NCBI GenBank assembly: GCA_030532575.1
Contig: JAUNKV010000001.1
Location: 124,001 to 188,000 of the forward strand
Source of the DNA: Propionibacteriaceae bacterium
GTDB taxonomy: Bacteria; Actinomycetota; Actinomycetes; Propionibacteriales; Propionibacteriaceae
DNA: 64,000 nucleotides
Direction of reading: 5' to 3'
In this document: positions 55,362 through 64,000 of the stretch, piece by piece
Layout: each line of letters opens with the position of its first letter
Position numbering within the stretch: the first letter of the stretch is position 1
Program-made: the position numbers and the translations under genes
Notes under the pieces: generated by a model
The model's database searches: none
What the model was told of the DNA's origin: nothing
What the model saw: only the letters and a program-made list of their open reading frames with translations

Positions 55362-56296
55362 GCCCGCGCCCCCTCGAGCAGCCGCTGGAGCGCACCACCC
55401 AGCATGTCGGGGGTCACCGTGAGGGAGTCCACCTTCGGCAGCACTGCCGCGATCTCCGGGAGCATCGCGGCGAGGATGGCCAGCCGGTCGGCCTCACCCA
55501 AGGTCTGCAGCTTCGCAGTCAGGACCTGCCGCTCGGCCTCGGCGACCAGACGGCTGCGCTCCACGGACTGTTCGGTGCGTCGTCGCTCATTGGCCCCCTC
55601 CAGCTCGACGAGCTCCGCCTGTCGCCTGGCCAGCTCGGTGCGATTGTTCAGCTCGTTCTCCTTGATGGCACGCTCCCGCTCGACCGCCTGGGCGCGACGC
55701 TCGTAGGTGGCCCGGTCAGCCTCGGCCTGTGCGGCTTCCCGGGTGATGGTCTGGCAGATCCGCTCCATCTCCTCGTCGGCGCGCAGTGCGAGCACACGCA
55801 CCTCGGCCACCTCGATCCCGGCCTCGACCAGGTCGGCGACTCCGGTGAGGGCTGCCGCCAGGGCAGTGCCCACGTGATCGAATCCGCCGTCGAGCACCTG
55901 CTCGAGTGGGAGCCGTCCGATCACCTCGGCCACGACCTGCTGGGCCCGCTCCACCATGCGGGTCTGCACCGTCTGGAGTGGCGTCCCGCTCCAGGCTCCC
56001 GTTGCCGGATCGACGGTGAAGTCAAAGCGCCGGGCCACCAGCAGGGCATCCAGCAGGCGTGCAATGAAGGTCAGCTGGACGCTGACCTCCTGGCGGTCAG
56101 CGGTGACGGCCCGGATGATGCTGCCGAATCCCAGGTCTTCCCGGGGCACCTCGGCCAGCGAGGTGCCGAGCGGGTTGAACCAGGCCGCAGCCCCGACACC
56201 CAGGCTACGAAGGACACCACCCTTGGTGATGAGCAGTTCGCGATTGGTGTCAACCGTGACGTGGGACAGGAACGGGTACCTGCGGATGGTGGCCAT
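55358..56296 (-). CDS. SPFH/Band 7 domain protein
   Basis: 312 aa. N-terminal Band 7 (prohibitin/stomatin-like) domain, residues about 5-190 (TVDTNRELLITKGGVLRSLG; LLLEQV-like oligomer strands), then a long charged Ala/Glu/Arg helix (about 190-275) predicted to be coiled coil, and a hydrophobic tail. No clear membrane anchor. ATG 56296 has AGGAGG 5 nt upstream; a longer frame to 56347 begins inside the promoter. Divergent from the NrtR-like gene. Confidence 0.82.
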   Translation of the reverse strand: MATIRRYPFLSHVTVDTNRELLITKGGVLRSLGVGAAAWFNPLGTSLAEVPREDLGFGSIIRAVTADRQEVSVQLTFIARLLDALLVARRFDFTVDPATGAWSGTPLQTVQTRMVERAQQVVAEVIGRLPLEQVLDGGFDHVGTALAAALTGVADLVEAGIEVAEVRVLALRADEEMERICQTITREAAQAEADRATYERRAQAVERERAIKENELNNRTELARRQAELVELEGANERRRTEQSVERSRLVAEAERQVLTAKLQTLGEADRLAILAAMLPEIAAVLPKVDSLTVTPDMLGGALQRLLEGARA

Positions 56297-56313
56297 GTGA
56301 TCCTCCTGAAGAA

Positions 56314-56370
56314 TTTCTTGTTGGAATGACAGTATTTTGCGGCCCATATTTTTGTCAACTCAACAAGAAA
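56314..56370. promoter_or_regulatory. 57-bp dyad operator between SPFH and NrtR-like genes
   Basis: TTTCTTGTTG-N3-TGACA-N21-TGTCA-N3-CAACAAGAAA. Outer (10 bp) and inner (5 bp) arms share the same centre at 56342, so the whole region is two-fold symmetric. It covers the SPFH promoter and reaches to within 20 bp of the NrtR-like start. Likely target of the NrtR-like regulator; inference. Confidence 0.65.
56329..56358 (-). promoter_or_regulatory. Promoter of the SPFH/NADK-like operon
   Basis: Minus-strand TTGACA (56358-56353, perfect consensus) and TACTGT (56334-56329) with 18 bp between. It lies wholly within the dyad. In the plus direction TACACT (56378-56383) is 6 nt before the NrtR-like GTG. 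Confidence 0.65.
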
Positions 56371-56389
56371 CCTTGGGTACACTGAACCC

Positions 56390-57070
56390 GTGCACCTGCC
56401 CACGCTCACCCTCGCCGTCGATCTCGTGATACTCACCATCGACCAGGACCACCTCAAGGTGGCCCTGGTCCGCCGCGGCATCCCTCCCTTCAAGGGGGAC
56501 TTCGCCCTGCCCGGCGGTTTCGTGCTCGACCATGAGTCGGTCCTCGACGCCGCACGCCGGGAGCTGGTCGAGGAGGCCGGTCTCGTGGTCGGCCCGGCCC
56601 ATCTGGAACAGCTCGCCACCTTCGGGGAACCGGGACGCGACCCGCGCGGCCGCGTGGTCTCCGTGGCCCATCTGGCCCTCACCCCTGAGCCCGGCCCCCT
56701 CACCGCCGGGAGCGACGCCGCCGAGGCCGCCTGGTTCGATGTCACCGAGCTGCCCTCGCTGGCCTTCGACCACGCCGACATCCTGGCCGTCGGCCTGGAG
56801 CGCGCCCGGGCCAAGCTGGAGTACACCACCATCGCCACGAAGTTCTGCGCCCCGGAGTTCACCATGCGGGAGCTGCGCGCGGTCTACGAGACGGCCTGGG
56901 GGCAGCAGATCGATCCCAGGAACTTCTCCCGCAAGGTGCTGGGCTCCCCCGGCTTCGTCGTCGAATCCGGTGTCCGCTCCGGGGGGCGGGGCCGCCCCGC
57001 CGCCCTGTACCGGGCCGGGGAGGCCACCTGGCTGCACCCGGCCATCCTGCGCGAGCCCTCAGCCGAGTAG
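56390..57070 (+). CDS. NrtR-like Nudix transcriptional regulator
   Basis: 226 aa. Residues about 8-140 are a Nudix domain with a complete box (GFVLDHE, then RELVEEAGL after 7 residues); residues about 145-222 are a winged helix (FTMRELRAVYETAWGQQIDP, NFSRKVLGSPGFV). NrtR proteins sense ADP-ribose and repress NAD genes; here the box is intact, so hydrolase activity may persist. GTG start 6 nt after TACACT. The likely target is the divergent SPFH/NADK-like operon. Confidence 0.85.
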   Translation: MHLPTLTLAVDLVILTIDQDHLKVALVRRGIPPFKGDFALPGGFVLDHESVLDAARRELVEEAGLVVGPAHLEQLATFGEPGRDPRGRVVSVAHLALTPEPGPLTAGSDAAEAAWFDVTELPSLAFDHADILAVGLERARAKLEYTTIATKFCAPEFTMRELRAVYETAWGQQIDPRNFSRKVLGSPGFVVESGVRSGGRGRPAALYRAGEATWLHPAILREPSAE

Positions 57071-58264
57071 CCGCAGCACCACCCCGTCGGCCAGCAGCCG
57101 CCCCCGCAGGGTGAGGACCAGCCGGTCCCCGCGCCGCTCGGCCAGCCCCTCCGCGACGACCTCGGCGGCACGTTCCTGCTCTGCCGCATCCAGCACCTCC
57201 CAGGGCAGCCCCTCGGCCAGGCGCAGCTCCAGCATGATCCGCTCCAGGCGTCGCGCCGTCGCACCCAACAGCTCGCGGGCCTGGGCCGGGGAACGCCCGG
57301 CCGCCAGCTCCGCGGCATGGCTGCGGGGATGGCGTCGATTCCAGAACCGCACCCCTGAGACGTGGCTGTGCGCCCCCGGCCCGAAGCCCCACCAGTTGCC
57401 GCCCCGCCAGTAGGCGAGGTTGTGGCGGCACTCCCCGCCGGGTCGGGCCCAGTTGCTGGTCTCGTAGTTGGTGAACCCGTGGCCTGTGAGGAACTCCTCG
57501 GCCATGAGGTACTTGGTCGCGAGATCATCCTCATCGGGCATCGCGATCTCGCCGCGCCTGACCTTCAGGGCCAGTCGGGTGCCCTCCTCCACGATGAGGG
57601 AGTACGCGGAGACGTGATCGACGGGAGTCACCGCGACGGCGTCGAGGCTGGCCTGCCAGTCGGCCTCGCTCTCCCCGGGCGCCCCGAAGATGAGATCGAG
57701 GGAGATGTGCTCAAAGCCTGCCTCGGCGGCCCAGTGGGCCACCTCCAGGCCGCGCCCGGGGGTGTGGCTGCGTTCCAGGGTGGCCAACACGTGCGGCACC
57801 ACCGACTGCATCCCGAGCGAGACCCGGGTGAACCCTCCGGCACGCAGCTCAGCCAGATAGGCCCGGTCCACCGTCTCGGGATTGGCCTCGGTGGTGATCT
57901 CCGCATCCTCGGCCAGGCCGAACCGCTCCCGGAGCGCATCCAGCAGACCCACCAGCTCGGCCGCGGGCAGCATCGTCGGGGTCCCGCCCCCGAAGAAGAC
58001 GGTGGATACCCGGGGTCGTTGTTCCCCGAGCACCCGGTCGGCGAGCTCCAGCTCCGCCAGCAGGGCCGTCCGGTAGTCCTGCGGGGACATGCCCGTCAGT
58101 TCGGATGGAGTGTAGGTGTTGAAGTCGCAGTAGCCACAGCGGGTGCGACAGAAGGGGACGTGGACGTAGACCCCGAACGAGGCCTCCGACAGCTCCGCCA
58201 CGGCTTCAGGTGGCAGGGAACCATCAGCTGGCACGGGCTCTCCCGGGGGTGGCTGGCTGGGCAC
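57059..58264 (-). CDS. hemW: Heme chaperone / radical SAM protein HemW
   Basis: 401 aa. CRTRCGYCDF is the CxxxCxxC iron-sulfur motif with the HemW-type extra Cys pattern; FFGGGTPT, TTEANPE and HISLDLIFGAPGES follow. It resembles coproporphyrinogen III oxidase but acts in heme delivery. GTG 58264 gives the normal VPSQPP start 6 nt after TATTCT; the open frame extends upstream to 58312 without support. It overlaps the NrtR-like gene end by 12 bp. Confidence 0.92.
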   Translation of the reverse strand: MPSQPPPGEPVPADGSLPPEAVAELSEASFGVYVHVPFCRTRCGYCDFNTYTPSELTGMSPQDYRTALLAELELADRVLGEQRPRVSTVFFGGGTPTMLPAAELVGLLDALRERFGLAEDAEITTEANPETVDRAYLAELRAGGFTRVSLGMQSVVPHVLATLERSHTPGRGLEVAHWAAEAGFEHISLDLIFGAPGESEADWQASLDAVAVTPVDHVSAYSLIVEEGTRLALKVRRGEIAMPDEDDLATKYLMAEEFLTGHGFTNYETSNWARPGGECRHNLAYWRGGNWWGFGPGAHSHVSGVRFWNRRHPRSHAAELAAGRSPAQARELLGATARRLERIMLELRLAEGLPWEVLDAAEQERAAEVVAEGLAERRGDRLVLTLRGRLLADGVVLRLLG

Positions 58265-58332
58265 CCGGGAAGAATACCTGCAGAAATTGCGTTCCCACTG
58301 TGAAGCATCCACACAACTGGAAGACTGGTCCC

Positions 58333-59613
58333 ATGAATCTGACTCGACGTGGCGTCCTCGGCATCAGCGGCTTGGCCGCGACAGCAGTCCTCACCTCCTG
58401 CGGTGGCAACAGCGGCCTCGGTTCCTCCTCCGCTCCCGCCTCGACGCAGGGCGACAACACCCAGGTCACCCTCACCCAGTGGTACCACGAGTACGGCGAG
58501 CAGGGGGTGCAGGAGGCCGTGAACCGCTACGCCTCGGAGTACACCGGGGCCAAGGTGGAGGTGAAGTGGACCCCCGGCGACTACGGGCAGATTCTTGCCG
58601 CCCAGCTGCTGACCGATCAGGTCCCTGACGTCTTCGAGGTGGAGCAGGGCGGTTCCCTCGACATGATCCGTTCGGGTCAGCTCGCGGACCTGAGCGATCT
58701 CATCGCCGAGGTGAAGGACGACTTCAACGACGCCGTCATCGAGCGCTTCACCTTCGACGGCAGGATTCACGGCATCCCACAGACCATCGACATGCAGCTG
58801 CTCTACTACCGACCCTCCCTGCTCGAGGCTGCCGGGGTCACCCCGCCTGGCACCTTCGAGGAGCTGGTGGCCGCCGCGAACGCCGTCGCAACCCCGGACA
58901 TCGGCGGTTTCTTCGCGGGCAACGACAGCGGTATCGGGGTGCTCGGCACACTCCTGCTGTGGGCCTCCGGGCACGACCAGCTCAACAAGGAGCGCACCGA
59001 GGCCGCGTTCCTCACCGATGACTTCTACGCGGCCCTGTCCGCCTACCGGGAGTTCGCGCAGTCGAAGGGGCTGCTGCACTCCGCCTCGGCCGAGTGGTTC
59101 TCCAGCGATGCCTTCGTCAACGGGGAGACCGCGATGCAGTGGGGCGGTCTGTGGTCCCTGCCGGACGCGCTGGCCGCCCACGGCGAGGACGTCGGCGTGC
59201 TGCCCTTCCCGAGGATCGGAGCGCAGGGACGCCATGCGGTACCCTTCGGCGCCTTCGGTGCCTGCGTGGCCGCGAAGGGGGCGAATGTCGAGGCCGCCAA
59301 GGATTTCGTGAAGTGGCTGTGGATCGATCAGACGGACAAGCAGCTGGACTTCTCGAACTCCTACGGCACCCACATCCCGGCCCGCAAGTCGCTCGTCGGC
59401 CGGGCCAGCCAGTTGGCCGCCGGCCCCGGGGCCGACGCCGCGAGCTTCGTCGAGCGGTACGGCTTCGCCAACGACATCATGTGGTCCGGCACCATCGGGG
59501 ATGCCTACTCAGCCAACATCAGCAAGGTCGTGACCCAGGGTGTGGACCCGAAGGAGGCCTTCGCGGAGTTCGGCGCCCTGGTCGCCTCCGAACTGGAACA
59601 GCTGAAGAAGTGA
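58333..59613 (+). CDS. Sugar ABC transporter binding lipoprotein (Tat type)
   Basis: 426 aa, family 1 extracellular binding protein. LTRRGVLGISGL with the lipobox LTSC indicates Tat export followed by lipidation. ATG 58333 is placed 10 nt after TGGAAG; upstream in-frame sequence is not coding-like. First of three genes with two permeases; no ATPase nearby. Confidence 0.88.
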   Translation: MNLTRRGVLGISGLAATAVLTSCGGNSGLGSSSAPASTQGDNTQVTLTQWYHEYGEQGVQEAVNRYASEYTGAKVEVKWTPGDYGQILAAQLLTDQVPDVFEVEQGGSLDMIRSGQLADLSDLIAEVKDDFNDAVIERFTFDGRIHGIPQTIDMQLLYYRPSLLEAAGVTPPGTFEELVAAANAVATPDIGGFFAGNDSGIGVLGTLLLWASGHDQLNKERTEAAFLTDDFYAALSAYREFAQSKGLLHSASAEWFSSDAFVNGETAMQWGGLWSLPDALAAHGEDVGVLPFPRIGAQGRHAVPFGAFGACVAAKGANVEAAKDFVKWLWIDQTDKQLDFSNSYGTHIPARKSLVGRASQLAAGPGADAASFVERYGFANDIMWSGTIGDAYSANISKVVTQGVDPKEAFAEFGALVASELEQLKK

Positions 59614-60500
59614 CCCGCCACCGCGCCGGGCTGTGGTTCCTGCTGTTCACAGCCCCCTTCGCGGTGGGTCTGCTCGTCTTCGTCCACATCCCCATCCTGT
59701 GGAGCGCGGGCCTGTCGCTGTTCGAGGCCAGGAACACCCTCACCCCGACCCGGTTCGTCGGCCTCGAGAACTACGCGACGCTGCTGGCCGACCCCCTGTT
59801 CCGGGATTCGCTGGCGGTCTTCGCAGTCTTCGCCATGGTGATCGTGCCGCTGACCTATCTCTGCTCCCTGGGGCTGGCGCTGCTGCTGAACGGGCTGAGA
59901 TTCGGGCAGGCCTTCTTCCGTTCGGTGTTCTTCATCCCGACGGCGGTCTCATACGTGGTGGCGGCCCTGGTGTGGCGCTTCGGGTTCTTCTCCGGCACCC
60001 GGTTCGGGCTGGTCAACTCCGTGATCCGCAGCCTGGGCGGTGACCCGGTCAACTGGCTCGGCGGAGAGGGCGGGCTGTATTGGATCCCCCTGGTCACCGT
60101 CCGGCTGTGGCTGCAGTCCGGGTTCTACATGATCCTGTTCATCGCCGGGCTGCAGCGCATCCCACCTGAGACCTACGAGGCGGCGGCCCTCGACGGCGCC
60201 CACGGCTGGAAGGTGCTGCGTCACATCACCCTCCCCCAGCTGCGCACCACCTCCGTCGCCGTGGTGATGCTGCTGCTCATCAACGCCTTCCAGGCCTTCG
60301 ACGAGTTCTACAACATGCTGGGTTCCATCGGGAACTACCCGCCGCATGGCCGCCCGCCCCTGGTGCACCTGTACCTGATCGCCCTCGGCGGCGGGCACCA
60401 GAACCTCGGCCTGGGAGGGGCCGGAACCATGATCGTGACCAGTCTCATCGTGCTCTTCGGGCTGGGACAGACCTGGCTGTTGAACCGGAGGCAGCCGTGA
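59610..60500 (+). CDS. Carbohydrate ABC permease (MalF/UgpA type)
   Basis: 296 aa, six membrane segments, EAA loop EAAALDGAHGWKVLRHITLP. GTG start overlaps the binding-protein stop by 4 nt. Partner of the following MalG-type permease. Confidence 0.9.
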   Translation: MTRHRAGLWFLLFTAPFAVGLLVFVHIPILWSAGLSLFEARNTLTPTRFVGLENYATLLADPLFRDSLAVFAVFAMVIVPLTYLCSLGLALLLNGLRFGQAFFRSVFFIPTAVSYVVAALVWRFGFFSGTRFGLVNSVIRSLGGDPVNWLGGEGGLYWIPLVTVRLWLQSGFYMILFIAGLQRIPPETYEAAALDGAHGWKVLRHITLPQLRTTSVAVVMLLLINAFQAFDEFYNMLGSIGNYPPHGRPPLVHLYLIALGGGHQNLGLGGAGTMIVTSLIVLFGLGQTWLLNRRQP

Positions 60501-61321
60501 GGGGCTCACGGCTGGTCACCGGGCTGCGCTACGGCGTGGCGACGGCGTTGGCGTTGTTGTTCCTGCTGCCCTTCCTCGTGATCGTCCGAAACGCCTTCTC
60601 CAGCAACCGCAACATCACGGCTGCTCGCTGGAACTGGCTGCCCGATCAGCTGGACTGGCGCAATCTGGAGTCCCTGTTGGCGAGCGACTCCATCGGGATC
60701 GGCCAGGCGATGCTCAACTCCGCGGTCATGGCGTCGCTGCAGACCAGCGGCACCGTTGTCGTGGCCCTCATGGCCGGTTACGCGCTGGCCCGGTACACCG
60801 GTCGAGCCGCCCGGGTGCTGCTGGCGATGACCCTGCTCACCCTCATGGTCCCGGCGGCTGCAATCTTCGTGCCGATGTTCATCATCACCGCCCAGTTCGG
60901 CTGGATCGACTCGTTCCGAGGGCTGGTGATCCCCGGCATGTTCTCCGCCTTCGCCACCTACCTGTTCCGGCAGGCCTTCCTGGACTTCCCCGTGGAGCTG
61001 GAGGATGCGGCCCTGGTTGATGGCTGCAACCCGTTCACGGCCTTCTGGCGGATCGTGGTGCCGAACTCGAAGGAGACCATCGCAGCGGTCGGCACAATCG
61101 TGCTCATCGGGTCCTGGAACGCCTTCCTGTGGCCCTCGTTGGTGGGACGCGAGCACACCCGCACCGTGCAGGTGGCACTCAGCCAGTTCATGACCAGCCA
61201 GGGAGTGCGTTACCCGGAGCTGTTCATGGGTTCACTCATCGCGACCCTGCCGATGCTGGTGGTCTTCCTGTTCCTGCAGCGCTTCCTGGTGCAGGGCCTG
61301 GCGACCTCCGGGCTCAGATGA
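60497..61321 (+). CDS. Carbohydrate ABC permease (MalG/UgpE type)
   Basis: 274 aa, six membrane segments, EAA loop EDAALVDGCNPFTAFWRIVVP and the usual C-terminal LVQGLATSGLR. GTG overlaps the previous stop by 4 nt. It ends 5 bp before the convergent lepA stop. Confidence 0.92.
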   Translation: MRGSRLVTGLRYGVATALALLFLLPFLVIVRNAFSSNRNITAARWNWLPDQLDWRNLESLLASDSIGIGQAMLNSAVMASLQTSGTVVVALMAGYALARYTGRAARVLLAMTLLTLMVPAAAIFVPMFIITAQFGWIDSFRGLVIPGMFSAFATYLFRQAFLDFPVELEDAALVDGCNPFTAFWRIVVPNSKETIAAVGTIVLIGSWNAFLWPSLVGREHTRTVQVALSQFMTSQGVRYPELFMGSLIATLPMLVVFLFLQRFLVQGLATSGLR

Positions 61322-61326
61322 CCCTG

Positions 61327-63150
<1,824 letters not shown>

Positions 63151-63207
63151 TCATGATCCTTGGCCTTGGGGGTCGGGACGAGCCATCATCTCATGAATCC
63201 CACCAAT

Positions 63208-63237
63208 TTGGCCCGAGCCCCGCCACTCGGCTACTCT
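63208..63237 (+). promoter_or_regulatory. Promoter of rpsT
   Basis: TTGGCC (63208-63213) and TACTCT (63232-63237), 18 bp apart, with a leader of about 55 nt before the rpsT start. Confidence 0.5.
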
Positions 63238-63298
63238 GGACCGTCGCGTTCGCGTGACGCCTGTACCGAGTACCCAGAACTGAGTGAGGCAAGCCCAA

Positions 63299-63562
63299 GT
63301 GGCAAACATCAAGTCCCAGAAGAAGCGGATCAAGACCAACGAGATCGCGCGCCAGCGCAACAAGGCGATCAAGTCCGAGCTGCGCACCCACGTGCGCAAC
63401 TTCCGCACCGCCGTCGCCGAGGGCGACAACCAGAAGGCCGTCGAGCTCGCCAAGGTCGCCAACCGCGCCCTGGACAAAGCCGTCACCAAGGGCGTCATCC
63501 ACGCCAACCAGGCGGCCAACCGCAAGTCGGCCATCAGCCTGACCGTCAACACGCTCGGCTGA
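63299..63562 (+). CDS. rpsT: 30S ribosomal protein bS20
   Basis: 87 aa from [23 protein letters not shown], then the helical bundle. Normal length for S20. GAGG lies about 10 nt upstream; an in-frame GTG at 63284 would add MRQAQ, not seen in S20 proteins. Confidence 0.97.
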   Translation: MANIKSQKKRIKTNEIARQRNKAIKSELRTHVRNFRTAVAEGDNQKAVELAKVANRALDKAVTKGVIHANQAANRKSAISLTVNTLG

Positions 63563-63578
63563 GCCCACACAGTGCCTG

Positions 63579-63614
63579 ACAGCGCCCTGACCCACTCGGT
63601 GGTTGGGGCGCTGT
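63579..63614 (+). terminator. rpsT terminator
   Basis: ACAGCGCCC (63579-63587) and GGGCGCTGT (63606-63614), 9 bp, with an inner CCAC/GTGG pairing in the loop. Located 17 bp after the rpsT stop. Confidence 0.65.
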
Positions 63615-63659
63615 TCCGCGTATGTCCTGCCGGTACCGGCCGTCACGAGGGGGAATGAG

Positions 63660-64000
63660 ATGCACGCCATCGGATTTGATCGGGATCGATACCTGGCCCT
63701 CCAGGGAGAGCACATCGAGGCCCGCCGAGCGCAGTTCGGCGGCAAGCTGTACCTGGAATTCGGTGGCAAGCTGGTCGACGACATGCACGCCTCACGGGTC
63801 CTGCCCGGCTTCACCCCGGACAACAAGATCGTGATGCTCGCAGGGCTTGCCGACGAGGTGGAGATCGTCGTGGTGGTCAACGCCCTGGACTTCTCCCGGC
63901 ACAAGGTGCGGGCCGACCTCGGCATCTCCTACGAGGATGACGTGCTGCGCCACATCGATCTCTTCCGGGACTATGGCCTCCACGTGGGCAGCGTCGTCAT
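63660..64000 (+). CDS. DUF1846 (UPF0371) family protein, 3' end outside window
   Basis: 113 codons, open to the window edge. [17 protein letters not shown] and [20 protein letters not shown] match the DUF1846 N-terminus, as does the GLHVGSVV at the end; the full protein is about 500 aa in the family. GAGGGGG lies 6 nt before the ATG. DUF1846 has no fixed role. Confidence 0.9.
   Translation, partial: MHAIGFDRDRYLALQGEHIEARRAQFGGKLYLEFGGKLVDDMHASRVLPGFTPDNKIVMLAGLADEVEIVVVVNALDFSRHKVRADLGISYEDDVLRHIDLFRDYGLHVGSVV

Overview
The window is about 64 kb of GC-rich DNA, densely coded on both strands, with frequent GTG starts, 4-base ATGA/GTGA overlaps and many starts lying 6-7 nt after a TANNNT hexamer, as expected for leaderless mRNAs. 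The gene set (GlgE glycogen/trehalose route, large LeuA, DUF3097, DUF5709, cysteine-free bL32, HrcA/CIRCE with a DnaJ2-type chaperone) indicates an actinobacterium. The mix of host-glycan use and glycogen storage suggests a Propionibacteriaceae-like, host-associated organism, but that placement is inference. No rRNA, tRNA, CRISPR array, insertion sequence or prophage was seen. No stretch over 300 bases is unexplained.

Left part, 1-13.6 kb. A GntR/FCD regulator faces a six-gene sialic acid uptake and catabolism operon: Tat lipoprotein, permease, permease-ATPase fusion, ATPase, NanA-type lyase and NanE. A two-gene ABC exporter follows. Then come minus-strand MetE-like, MnmA and NifS/IscS-type genes; the last two make up a tRNA 2-thiouridine pathway.

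13.7-25.1 kb is a glycogen and alpha-glucan block: GlgX with an EcsC-type protein, GlgP, GlgE, maltokinase, GlgB and a GNAT-like/Nudix protein. From 25.2 to 28.9 kb an intact Gfo/Idh/MocA oxidoreductase is followed by a carbohydrate ABC transporter whose three genes are all broken. A GH73 glucosaminidase and an iron-siderophore transporter with a DtxR/IdeR-like box come next.

33.8-38.9 kb holds leuA, with a leucine-rich leader peptide and attenuator-like hairpin, and a sugar ABC operon with a LacI-like operator. 39.1-43.1 kb is a conserved housekeeping cluster (era, CorC/HlyC-type protein, ybeY, phoH) plus a cysteine-free bL32 gene under a Fur/Zur-like box. 43.1-50.1 kb includes a queuosine-precursor transporter beside tgt, rsmE, dnaJ and hrcA with CIRCE.

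50.1-64 kb holds IMPase and DUF3097 genes, a GntR/YtrA-controlled ABC module with a palindromic operator, and an SDR. Next is a divergent module in which an NrtR-like Nudix regulator faces an SPFH protein and a divergent NAD-kinase-like protein across a 57-bp dyad. hemW, a third sugar ABC operon, lepA, rpsT and the start of a DUF1846 gene complete the window.

The least explained unit is the NrtR-SPFH-NADK-like module. The clearest regulatory observations are the leuA leader, the Fur/Zur-like box on bL32, the DtxR-like box, CIRCE and the recurrent leaderless promoter geometry.
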